Assembly (NCBI GenBank): GCA_041398565.1
Contig: JAWKUN010000006.1
Coordinates: forward strand, 310,001-374,000
DNA: 64,000 nt
From: DATGPD01 sp041398565
GTDB taxonomy: Bacteria > Planctomycetota > UBA1135 > UBA2386
Reading direction: 5' to 3'
Of the stretch, positions 8,049 through 15,718 are shown piece after piece; position 1 is the first letter of the stretch, and each line of letters starts with the position of its first letter. The notes under the pieces were generated by a model, which was not told the DNA's origin, did not search any database, and saw only the letters and a list, made by a program, of their open reading frames with translations. Both the position numbers and the translations under genes were made by a program.

Positions 8049-8191
8049 CGCCAGGGTCGCCGGAGCCGAAGCTCAGAATCCTCCACGCGAGAACCGGCGC
8101 CCGCATGCGGTCGCGCCGCCGGACCCCTCGCCCTGTCGACGCCTTCGTCGACCGCCTGGCGGAAAGGCAGGTCGTCACCGCGGGAGAGCAT
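8036..8191 (-). CDS. Possible 51-aa leader ORF upstream of the RibD-type gene
   Basis: An ATG at 8191 opens a 51-codon frame ending at 8036, 13 nt inside the RibD-type gene. A TAACAT hexamer (8208-8203) lies 11 nt upstream, in keeping with near-leaderless starts elsewhere in the window. The product begins MLSRGDDLPFRQAVDEG and resembles nothing I recognise. It could be a translated leader, a coupling peptide or chance in GC-rich DNA. Confidence 0.25.
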   Translation of the reverse strand: MLSRGDDLPFRQAVDEGVDRARGPAARPHAGAGSRVEDSELRLRRPWRCPR

Positions 8192-8367
8192 GGGCACGGG
8201 GAATGTTAGCAGGCACTGGGCGTCGCCGTGAACGCGTCACAGCCGTGTCGCCACCAGCGCCTTGGCACCGAACGAAGTCATTGGAGATGGCCGCGCCATC
8301 GGCCGTCGCGACCGCATCTCCTTCGCGACATGGTCCGGCCGGCCAGGCTAGACTCGAAGGCGAGGGC
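8049..8367. other. Divergent intergenic region between the two cluster operons
   Basis: About 320 bp separate the RibD-type gene (-) from the first methyltransferase gene (+). It contains a TAACAT hexamer on the minus strand (8208-8203) and TAGACT on the plus strand (8349-8354), both plausible -10 elements. Apart from the short ORF noted separately, nothing else is recognisable. Confidence 0.4.
8349..8354 (+). promoter_or_regulatory. -10 hexamer TAGACT of the plus-strand methyltransferase operon
   Basis: TAGACT lies 13 nt before ATG 8368, with purine-rich GAAGGCGAGGG between that can serve as a ribosome-binding site. It supports ATG 8368 over the longer upstream in-frame extension. Confidence 0.45.
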
Positions 8368-9120
8368 ATGCCACGAAACCGCGCCGACACCGACACAGCC
8401 GCCCCGCCGGTCGAACGCGGGCGTTCCACGGTGCACGCCTGGTTCGAGCGCACCTACCGCGAGCGCGGCCTGCGCTACCTACGGCCGCCGGCGGCCTATC
8501 CCATCTACCTCCAGCTCCTGGGCGCGCGAGCCGGCCAGCGCCTCCTCGACGTCGGCTGTGGGCCAGGCTTGTTGCTGGGCGCGGCACGTGCCCGCGAGGT
8601 CGCCGCCCACGGGATCGACATCGCGCCGACAGCCCTGAAGATGGCGTCGCAGCGCGTTCCGTCCGCCTCGGTGGTCCTGGCTTCGGCAACCGAGCTCCCA
8701 TACGCCGACGGCTCGTTCGACCACGTGACCTGCATCGGCGTGCTGGAGCGCCTGAGCGATCGACCGCGCGCTCTGGCGGAGATGGCGCGCGTCCTGCGAC
8801 CAGGGGGCAGACTGTGCTGCATGGTCCGCAACGCCAACAGTCTGAGCTGGCGCATCAGGCGGGGGCTCCGCCGCCAGGACCACCACAGCCATCAGGACGC
8901 TGCTTCGCTGGCGCAATGGCGTGAAGCCTTCGAGGCCACCGGCTTCCTCGTCGACACCGTGCACATCGACCAGTGGTGGCGCCAACGCTTGCGTCGGCTC
9001 TGGCGCGGCCGGCCGGACCCCACACGCGACGAGCCGGTGGCGCGCCCCGTGCTGCCCCTCCGCCTGGCCCTGGAGTTCATCTTCTTGCTGCAACGGCCGG
9101 CGGCGACCGCGAGCCGATGA
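8368..9120 (+). CDS. Class I SAM-dependent methyltransferase (Methyltransf_11 type)
   Basis: 250 aa. The SAM-binding motif RLLDVGCGPGLLLGAA is followed by GIDIAP, ATELPYADGSFDHVTCIGVLE and ARVLRPGGRL, the standard order of Methyltransf_11 proteins. The C-terminus is basic, then ends in a short hydrophobic stretch near LALEFIFLL that may associate with the membrane. It is first in a tightly overlapping four-gene plus-strand operon, divergent from the GTP cyclohydrolase II operon. The substrate is unknown. Confidence 0.82.
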   Translation: MPRNRADTDTAAPPVERGRSTVHAWFERTYRERGLRYLRPPAAYPIYLQLLGARAGQRLLDVGCGPGLLLGAARAREVAAHGIDIAPTALKMASQRVPSASVVLASATELPYADGSFDHVTCIGVLERLSDRPRALAEMARVLRPGGRLCCMVRNANSLSWRIRRGLRRQDHHSHQDAASLAQWREAFEATGFLVDTVHIDQWWRQRLRRLWRGRPDPTRDEPVARPVLPLRLALEFIFLLQRPAATASR

Positions 9121-9995
9121 CGACCCTGTCCACACGGCCCATGGCACCCGCAGGCGACGAACGGCTCTACGAGGGCCTCGCCCGCTACCAATGGCTGCTG
9201 CGTCGCCTGCGCCGCGCCCCGCCCGGTGTCGATCTGGAGATGCACAAGCGCCTGGCCGCACCGGCGCCGGGCCAGCCGGGGCCGCTGCCGGGCGACGCCT
9301 GGCACGACTGGGTGTGGCGTCAGCTCGAACTCGGCGAGGCCCCACGCGTCGTCGACCTCGGCTGCGGCTTCGGGGCGAGCGTCCTGCGCTGGGCGCGAGC
9401 GCACCGGGGTACGTTCGTCGGTCTGGGCAACAGCTCCTACCAGCTGGCGCGGGCGCGCGGCGAGGCCGAGCGCCTGGGCCTGTCGGCGCGCTGCTCGTTC
9501 CGACCGAACGCGCACGGCACCACGATCGAGGGCAGCTTCGACGGCGTCGTCGCGGTGGAGACCCTGGTGCACGCCACCGACCTGACCGGCGCGCTGGTCG
9601 CCGTGGCGGCGTGCATGGCGCCCGGCGGCCGCTTCGTGTCGATGGAGGACGTGGCCCGCGACGCCGACGTCGGCTCCTCGCCGCACGCTCGTCAACTGGC
9701 GGCCGCGTGGGCGCTGGGTTCACTGTGGAGCACCGACGACTGGGACCGAGCCGCGCGCGCGGCCGGGCTGCGCGTCGTGCGCTCGATCGACCTCACCGAC
9801 CAGGTCATCGTGCGCCCCGAGGCGACCCTGGCGCGTAGCGAGCGGCGCCTGCGGCGGCTGCGCCGGCTCCTGCCAGGCCGCCATGCCCGCAGCGCTCTCG
9901 ACGCCTTCCTCGGCGGCATCGCCATGGAGAGGCTGTATCGGGACGGCATGCTCGCCTACCGGTGCGCGGTGCTGGAACGGCGGGACGACGCATGA
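9117..9995 (+). CDS. SAM-dependent methyltransferase
   Basis: 292 aa; the ATG overlaps the stop of the preceding methyltransferase (ATGA). Motif I is VVDLGCGFGASVLRWA, followed by GLGNSSYQLARARGEAERLG, an arrangement seen in tocopherol/sterol-type and natural-product methyltransferases, and ACMAPGGRFVSMEDVA. The C-terminal 70 residues are Arg-rich and helical. Two consecutive different methyltransferases suggest two separate methylation steps in the same pathway. Confidence 0.8.
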   Translation: MTTLSTRPMAPAGDERLYEGLARYQWLLRRLRRAPPGVDLEMHKRLAAPAPGQPGPLPGDAWHDWVWRQLELGEAPRVVDLGCGFGASVLRWARAHRGTFVGLGNSSYQLARARGEAERLGLSARCSFRPNAHGTTIEGSFDGVVAVETLVHATDLTGALVAVAACMAPGGRFVSMEDVARDADVGSSPHARQLAAAWALGSLWSTDDWDRAARAAGLRVVRSIDLTDQVIVRPEATLARSERRLRRLRRLLPGRHARSALDAFLGGIAMERLYRDGMLAYRCAVLERRDDA

Positions 9996-11605
9996 TCCGA
10001 AACCGCGTCGTGTCCGTCCTACTGTTGCTGTCGACGGCAGCGATCGCGTTCGCACTGGCTTGGCCGCTCGTTCTCGATGCGCCCGAGCCCGCCAACCTGC
10101 GCGCGTACCTGCACGAGCCGCCGATCGTGCACGACCCCAAGGCTTGGCTGCAGTGCGCCGGAGTCCCCAACCACCTGGCCTGGCGCGCTGCCTACCGCGG
10201 CATCTTCGCCACTGGGCTCGACTTTTCCGGGCTCACTCGGCTCGCCTGGCTCGCGCCTCTGGCCAGCGTGTGCGTGGTCTGGTGGCTGGCGCGCGGCCGA
10301 GCGCTCACCGGAGTGATCGTCGCCGCCCTGGCCTTGTCGCCCGCGTTCGCCACCGATTGGCTGCTGCTCGAACGCTTGCGGCTGTTCCTGCCGGCGTTGG
10401 CTGCTTGCGTCATGGTCGTGTTGCTGCAGCGCCCTTCGCGCCTGCGCGTGTCCTTGGCCCTGATCCTGGCGCTTGCCGCCGTCTTCACCCACGAGGGCGG
10501 CAGCCTGCTGTGGCTGGCCATGCTGCCCCTCCTCGTGCCGCCGACCCGCGACCAGGGCGGCATCGGGTCGCTGGCGTTCTGGGTGCTCTGCGGCAGCGGC
10601 GCGCTCGCTCTGTGCTACGACGAAACAGCGCGCACCAGCCCCGGTCTGGTCGGCGCGTTGGTCGCGCAGCCCGGCCCGACCCTGGAGTTCCTGGCCAGCG
10701 CTCTGGGAACGGCCCTGCCCGACGTGCTCGCCGGCACGCCGCGGGACGGTCGCATCCTCGGCACTGCCATGGGCGTTGCGACGATCGTGTACGGCGTGGC
10801 CTCGCCCTGGCTCGACGCGGACCGCTGGCGCGCCGCGCGGCCCTGGTACGCCCTGGCGCTCGCCGGGGCCGCCCAGGCTGTGGCGGCCGCGCACGTGCTC
10901 GTACCGCAATCGATCTCCGACAGCCTCCTGCGCCAGACGACCTGGGGTGCCTGGCTGTTGCCGGTGGGGCTGGCCGGGACGTTCGTCCACACCTTCCCGA
11001 ACCTCGGCCGGCGCCTCGCCCCGTACGCGTTGGGGGCGATGGCGCTGCTGCTGCTGCAGGACTGGCACGCGGGCCTGGGCTTCCTGCGCTCGCACGCCGC
11101 ACTCATGCGCCAGTGCGAGGCGCTCCTCGTGTTCGCGGACCTCCGCCAGGAACAGCTGCCCAGCTTCCCGTGGCCGAGCGTTCCCAAGCACGCCGATCGC
11201 GTCCTGCTGCGTGCACGTGGGCGCCTGCAGCGGGCCGCGCCTCTCGCCGACGATCTCCTGCACGGCATCGAGGCGCGCGACGAGAGCGCCCCGGCCGGCC
11301 GGATCGACGGCGCCAACCCGACGTTCGTGCACGGCACGGTCACCGACCCGGCCCGCACCGATCTGGTGTTGCTCATGCGTCAGCACGGCGACGGCCCCCC
11401 GCACCTGCTGTGCGTCGGCGCTCCGAACGTGCTCGAAAACGCCACCGCGCCGCAGTGGGGATGTGACCTCAGCCGGCTCGAACCGGCCCGCGACGACGAC
11501 CTCATGTTCGCACTCGCCTTCGACCTCCGAGCGCGTGCCACCTCGCCGATGAGCGGCAGGTTCGTCTGGCGCGGTCAGGGCTTCGTCCGGGAGGACGAGC
11601 GATGA
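9992..11605 (+). CDS. Polytopic membrane protein of unknown function
   Basis: 537 aa, starting with an ATGA overlap. About ten hydrophobic segments fill the first 370 residues, beginning with a membrane helix at 5-28 (VVSVLLLLSTAAIAFALAWP). The last 150 residues are soluble and probably periplasmic, with no recognised catalytic motif. The architecture is like GT-C-type or other integral membrane enzymes, but I see no diagnostic residue. Its position between methyltransferases and an LTA-synthase-like enzyme suggests a membrane step such as transfer, flipping or export of a lipid-linked product. Confidence 0.75.
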   Translation: MIRNRVVSVLLLLSTAAIAFALAWPLVLDAPEPANLRAYLHEPPIVHDPKAWLQCAGVPNHLAWRAAYRGIFATGLDFSGLTRLAWLAPLASVCVVWWLARGRALTGVIVAALALSPAFATDWLLLERLRLFLPALAACVMVVLLQRPSRLRVSLALILALAAVFTHEGGSLLWLAMLPLLVPPTRDQGGIGSLAFWVLCGSGALALCYDETARTSPGLVGALVAQPGPTLEFLASALGTALPDVLAGTPRDGRILGTAMGVATIVYGVASPWLDADRWRAARPWYALALAGAAQAVAAAHVLVPQSISDSLLRQTTWGAWLLPVGLAGTFVHTFPNLGRRLAPYALGAMALLLLQDWHAGLGFLRSHAALMRQCEALLVFADLRQEQLPSFPWPSVPKHADRVLLRARGRLQRAAPLADDLLHGIEARDESAPAGRIDGANPTFVHGTVTDPARTDLVLLMRQHGDGPPHLLCVGAPNVLENATAPQWGCDLSRLEPARDDDLMFALAFDLRARATSPMSGRFVWRGQGFVREDER

Positions 11606-13212
11606 CGCTGCGCCTGCTCCTCGCCCTGGCCGGGCTGCAGCTGCTCACGGCGGCACCCTTGCCATGGGAACCGGTCGCGCGGCCTTGGGCCTGGCTGCAG
11701 GCGAGCACCGACCTCGGCGTGCTGATGCTCTTGTCGTGCGCGATGGCTCACAGCGCCGCGCCGAGACGCCTCGCCTTGGCAGCCCTGACCGCCCTCACCC
11801 TCCTGGTGCCGCTGTACCGCTTCGGCGAGACGCTGATGCCGGTCTTCTACAGCAAGTCCTTCGAGCCGTGGGTCGACCTGCTCGAGGTGCCGGGTCTGAT
11901 CCATCTGGTGAGCCACGACCGCGGCCCACTGGTCCAGAGCGGGATGGCCGTCGGCGCTCTTGCCGCGGTGACGCTGGTCGTGTGGCTGACGGCCGTGCTG
12001 TGGCGCGTCGTGCTGCGGGCCTGCGCCGGTCGCCGGTTCGCCCTGGTGACGCTGCTGGTGACGCAGGCCGCGTTCGCCGCCGCCTGGGTGGTTGCCGAGG
12101 GCACCGGCGGCCGCGTCGACATCCTGCGCCCGTGCATGCTGCGGGCCGCGGTCGACGACGTCGGCGCGACGCTGCAGAACAAGCGCTGGCACGGCGAAGT
12201 GGCGGAACGCCTGCGCGCAGCCGACTACGAGCTCGCGTACACCCCCAAGGATCTGGGGAAGCTGCGCGGCGCCGACGTCTATCTGCTCTTCGTCGAGTCG
12301 TACGGCCGCAGCGTCGTGAGCACGAACGCCGAAGCGGGTGCCGCGTGGCAGGGATGGTTGCGCGAGCACGAATCGGATCTGAACGCCGCCGGCTGGCAGG
12401 CGATCTCGGGCTGGATGGCACCCTCGGTGCACGGCGGGGGCTCGAGCTGGGCCCACCTCGAGTTCTTGAGCGGGATCAAGGTCGAAGATCGCCGAGCCTT
12501 CGACGAAGTGTTGGGCAGCACCGTGACGCCGTTGCCGGCGATCGCGCGCGCGGCCGGATACGACACGGTGTTCGTGCAGCCGGCGATGCCTCGGCCCTGG
12601 CCCGAAGCCAAGATCCTCGGTTTCGAGCGCCACCTGTTCCAGCCGGCCTTCGCCTACGACGGCTACATCTACCACTGGGGTCGGATGCCGGACCAATTCG
12701 CGCTCGAACACGTGCTGACCGAGGTCGTGCCGAACCACACCAAGCCCTTGTTCCTGCAGTACGTGTCGGTGAGCAGCCACGCGCCGTTCCGGCTGCTGCC
12801 GCCCTACCACGACGACTGGACGCGTGCCGGCGACGCGCACGCCTTCGACCCGCCGGCCGCGATCTTCGACATCACCTGGGCCAACTACACCAGCCATCCC
12901 GGCGTGGCGGACGCCTATCTCGCCTGTCTCGAGTACAGCTTGAAGGTCGCCTTCGGCTTCACCCTGCGCCTGCAATCACCCTCGCTCGTCTTCGTGATGG
13001 GCGACCACCAGCCGCCGATCCACTGCCCCGACGTGACCGCCCGCCACCACGACGTGCCGGTGCACATCGTCAGCAATCGCCCCGAACTGCTGCAGCCGTG
13101 GCTGGGGCGCGGCTTCACGGCCGGCATCGTCCCGGACGCCGAAGGTGCCAGCGCGAGCGCCTCTCGCTTCATCTTCGAGTTCTTGCGCGCCTACGGCGAG
13201 AAGCCGCGCTGA
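11602..13212 (+). CDS. LTA-synthase-like membrane sulfatase/alkaline-phosphatase superfamily protein
   Basis: 536 aa, coupled by ATGA to the membrane protein before it. An N-terminal set of about four or five helices (1-170) is followed by an extracytoplasmic catalytic domain. Metal and nucleophile positions are legible: VYLLFVESYGRS (Glu ligand), GGGSSWAHLEFLSG (nucleophile position, Ser where LTA synthases have Thr), YVSVSSHAPF and VFVMGDHQPP (Asp-His ligands). This fold transfers phosphoglycerol or phosphoethanolamine groups, or hydrolyses phosphate and sulfate esters, on the outer face of the membrane. In this cluster it may add or remove a phospho-alcohol group. Confidence 0.8.
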   Translation: MTLRLLLALAGLQLLTAAPLPWEPVARPWAWLQASTDLGVLMLLSCAMAHSAAPRRLALAALTALTLLVPLYRFGETLMPVFYSKSFEPWVDLLEVPGLIHLVSHDRGPLVQSGMAVGALAAVTLVVWLTAVLWRVVLRACAGRRFALVTLLVTQAAFAAAWVVAEGTGGRVDILRPCMLRAAVDDVGATLQNKRWHGEVAERLRAADYELAYTPKDLGKLRGADVYLLFVESYGRSVVSTNAEAGAAWQGWLREHESDLNAAGWQAISGWMAPSVHGGGSSWAHLEFLSGIKVEDRRAFDEVLGSTVTPLPAIARAAGYDTVFVQPAMPRPWPEAKILGFERHLFQPAFAYDGYIYHWGRMPDQFALEHVLTEVVPNHTKPLFLQYVSVSSHAPFRLLPPYHDDWTRAGDAHAFDPPAAIFDITWANYTSHPGVADAYLACLEYSLKVAFGFTLRLQSPSLVFVMGDHQPPIHCPDVTARHHDVPVHIVSNRPELLQPWLGRGFTAGIVPDAEGASASASRFIFEFLRAYGEKPR

Positions 13213-13257
13213 CCCCGGTCGGCCGGACCGCCCCGCTCGAAGACCCCGACGCCGGGC

Positions 13258-13632
13258 TCACATCTCGGCTTCGTAGCTCGCCGACGCGGTGCGGCCCTCG
13301 TGCAGCCGCACGCACAGACGGCCGGTGAACGAGCCGGCGAGGCTGCGGCGCATACAGTCGTGCAGGTACTTGCACAGGTTCTCGGTGGTCGTGTTGAGGC
13401 CCTCGACCTCGGGCACGACGTCGAGATTCTGGAAGCGCAGCGGCTCCAGAGCACGCCACAGACCCTTCTGCGCCAGATCGAAGTCGAGGACGACGCCGTC
13501 GTCGTTCAGAGACGGGCTGGAGAACGTGAGCTCGACATCGAACGTGCTGATGTGCAGTTCGCGCGCCGGGCCGAAGTTGCCGCGCAGCGAGTGCGAGCAC
13601 TTCAGGTAGTCGACGATGGTGAGGGCGTACAT
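13258..13632 (-). CDS. Diverged 6-pyruvoyltetrahydropterin synthase/QueD-family protein
   Basis: 124 aa. The T-fold family layout is visible: SHSLRGNFGPARELHISTFDVEL for the zinc region, GVVLDFDLAQ for the GMVxDF strand and LNTTTENLCKYL for the substrate-binding Glu motif (E84). However, the HxH zinc motif is H27-I-S29, the catalytic Cys four residues before it is Ala or Pro, and the LDH His is replaced (NLDVV). The reaction is therefore probably not the canonical one. ATG 13632 has AAGGA seven nt upstream. It lies 28 nt after sat-cysC on the same strand, next to the GTP cyclohydrolase cluster. Confidence 0.72.
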   Translation of the reverse strand: MYALTIVDYLKCSHSLRGNFGPARELHISTFDVELTFSSPSLNDDGVVLDFDLAQKGLWRALEPLRFQNLDVVPEVEGLNTTTENLCKYLHDCMRRSLAGSFTGRLCVRLHEGRTASASYEAEM

Positions 13633-13660
13633 GGTGTGTCCTTGCACTCGGGCAACCGCG

Positions 13661-15403
13661 TCACCGGGTGGTCGCGGGTTCCTCGGGCAGGTAGCCCTGC
13701 TCGATCAGGAAGCGCAGGATGCGGTCGGCGCCGACGCCGGGATCGAGGTCGCGCGTGTCGATCACCAGCTCGGCGTCGGCAGGCACTTCGTACGGATCGG
13801 AGATCCCGGTGAACTGCTTGACGATGCCGGCTCGAGCCTTGGCGTAGAGGCCCTTGCGGTCGCGCTCTTCGCAGGTGGCGAGCGGCGTGGCCACGTGCAC
13901 CAGCACGAAGCCCCCGGTCTCCTCGACCAGACGGCGCGCCTCGGCGCGCGCGTTGGCGAACGGTGCGATGGCAGCGCAGATGGCGAAGCCACCGTGCCGC
14001 ACCACCTCGGCCGCGACGAATCCGATGCGGTGGATGTTGAGGTCGCGATGCTCGCGCGAGAAGCCCAGCTCCGACGACAGGTGCTTGCGCACCAGGTCGC
14101 CGTCGAGGAACGTCACACGCCGGTCGCCACGCTCGAGCATGCGCGTGCGCAGCACGTTGGCGACCGTCGACTTGCCCGCCCCGGAGAGGCCGGTGAAGAA
14201 CACCGCCACGCCCTGCTGCCGCCGCGGCGGGTGTGCGCGCCGCAGCTCGCGCGCCGTCTCCTCGTAGCTGAACCACTCGGGGATCTCGTCCCCGCGCAGG
14301 AGGCGGTCGCGTAGCTCGGTGCCCGACAGCCTGCGCACCGTCTCGCCCGACCGCACCTCGTCGGCACCGACATAGGCGTCGCGCTCGGCAACGTACACGA
14401 GCTCTGGCGACGGCACGATCTCGATGCCGATCTCGGCGGCACACTTCTGCGCCAGCTCCTGCGCCGCGAACGGCTCGTACCACGGCTTGCCGTCCGGCGC
14501 CGAGCCCGGACCAGCGTGGTCGCGCCCCACCAAGAAGTGGGTGCAACCGTGATTGCGGCGCAGGATCGCGTGCCACACGGCCTCGCGCGGGCCTGCCATG
14601 CGCATCGCCAGCGGCAGGAGCGAGAGCGTGGCGTTGCCACCGAAGCGCGGCAGCAGCGCGCGGTAGCCGCGCACGCGCGTGAAGTGGTCGATGTCGCCTG
14701 GCTTGGTCTGACCGACGGCCGGGTGGATGAGCACCGCCGCCCCGGTGCTCTGCGCAGCGCGCCGCACCAGCTCGACGTGGGCGCGATGCATGGGATTGCG
14801 AGTCTGGAAGCCGACCACGCGGGTGAACCCCCGTGCCGCGAACTCGGCGCGCAGCTCCGCCGGCGTGCGTCGCAGCTCGGCAAAGTCGTAGTGGTGATGC
14901 ATCTCGAGACCGAGGACGCGACCACCCACGCACACCTTGCCGGCCTCGCGCATGCGCATCCCCACCCCGGGGTGTGCCGCGTCGTCGGTGCCGTACACGG
15001 CACGGCACTCGGCAGCGAGGTCGGGCGTGAAGACGCTGTCGACCTCGAGCACCGCCAGCGCCACGCCCTCGGCGTCCCGCAGCACCAGCCGCCCACCCTT
15101 TCCCAGCCCGTTGGCGATGTCCGGGGGCACGTCGAGGGTGATCGGGATCGGCCACAAGGTCCCGTCGGCGAGACGCATGTCGCGACAGACGGAGGCATGG
15201 TCGGCCTCGCCCATGAAGCCGCCCAGCGGCGCGAAGCCACCATTCATCAGCAGCTCGAGGTCGCACATCTGGCGCGCAGTGAGGTCAACCGAGGGCCACT
15301 CGCGCGCAGCGGTGCGGAGCGCGGCCCGCTCGGCTTCGGGCACGAGCAAGGAAGGGACGGGGGGGACGCCGTGGCGCGCCGGGGTGGACTTGTCGGTGGA
15401 CAT
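13661..15403 (-). CDS. sat-cysC: Bifunctional sulfate adenylyltransferase/adenylylsulfate kinase
   Basis: 580 aa. The N-terminal 390 residues are ATP sulfurylase (PUA-like plus catalytic domain) with QTRNPMHRAH and VGRDHAGPG. The C-terminal 190 are APS kinase with P-loop FFTGLSGAGKST, DGDLVRKHL and GLYAKARAGIVKQFTGISDPYE. The protein makes APS from ATP and sulfate, then PAPS, the donor for sulfotransferases and for reductive assimilation. No reductase genes are nearby, whereas a PAPS sulfotransferase gene lies 312 bp upstream, so a role in sulfating a product is attractive. ATG 15403 gives the expected N-terminus. Confidence 0.93.
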   Translation of the reverse strand: MSTDKSTPARHGVPPVPSLLVPEAERAALRTAAREWPSVDLTARQMCDLELLMNGGFAPLGGFMGEADHASVCRDMRLADGTLWPIPITLDVPPDIANGLGKGGRLVLRDAEGVALAVLEVDSVFTPDLAAECRAVYGTDDAAHPGVGMRMREAGKVCVGGRVLGLEMHHHYDFAELRRTPAELRAEFAARGFTRVVGFQTRNPMHRAHVELVRRAAQSTGAAVLIHPAVGQTKPGDIDHFTRVRGYRALLPRFGGNATLSLLPLAMRMAGPREAVWHAILRRNHGCTHFLVGRDHAGPGSAPDGKPWYEPFAAQELAQKCAAEIGIEIVPSPELVYVAERDAYVGADEVRSGETVRRLSGTELRDRLLRGDEIPEWFSYEETARELRRAHPPRRQQGVAVFFTGLSGAGKSTVANVLRTRMLERGDRRVTFLDGDLVRKHLSSELGFSREHRDLNIHRIGFVAAEVVRHGGFAICAAIAPFANARAEARRLVEETGGFVLVHVATPLATCEERDRKGLYAKARAGIVKQFTGISDPYEVPADAELVIDTRDLDPGVGADRILRFLIEQGYLPEEPATTR

Positions 15404-15714
15404 CGAGGGTGGGATCGGAACGCGGGTGGGGCAGAACTGAGCGGATGCGCAGCGGACGCGAGGGCGACCACCGGTGGCACCGCCGAAGAAGGAGGACCTG
15501 ACCTCGAGGGTCGGGGACTCGGTCGGGAATCGGCTGGCGGGATCGTCCAGCGGGGACGCGCCCGACCGCGCGGGCAGCGCACCCTACCCGCCGGGCCCGG
15601 CGAAGCCGAACGCTCAGAGAGTGAGAAACAATCGGTTTCTCACTCTCTGCGTGGCCGCGGATGCGGCCACCGGGGGCAATCTGAGAGCCCGTATCATGAT
15701 TTCTTCTCGGGCTC
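15404..15714. other. Intergenic region holding three consecutive hairpins
   Basis: About 310 bp without a gene between the sulfotransferase and sat-cysC. The first half shows nothing; the second half holds the hairpin array described separately. Confidence 0.5.
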
Positions 15715-15718
15715 TCAG
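15615..15718. repeat. Tandem array of three perfect inverted repeats (hairpins)
   Basis: Hairpin 1 has 15-bp arms CAGAGAGTGAGAAAC (15615-15629) and its complement (15635-15649) with a 5-nt loop. Hairpin 2 is GTGGCCGC-GGAT-GCGGCCAC (15651-15670). Hairpin 3 has 11-bp arms CTGAGAGCCCG (15681-15691 and 15708-15718) and a 16-nt loop, its right arm covering the sulfotransferase stop. All arms match perfectly. No strong T-tract follows, so this is either a compound terminator or attenuator for the sulfotransferase transcript or a palindromic repeat element. Confidence 0.6.
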
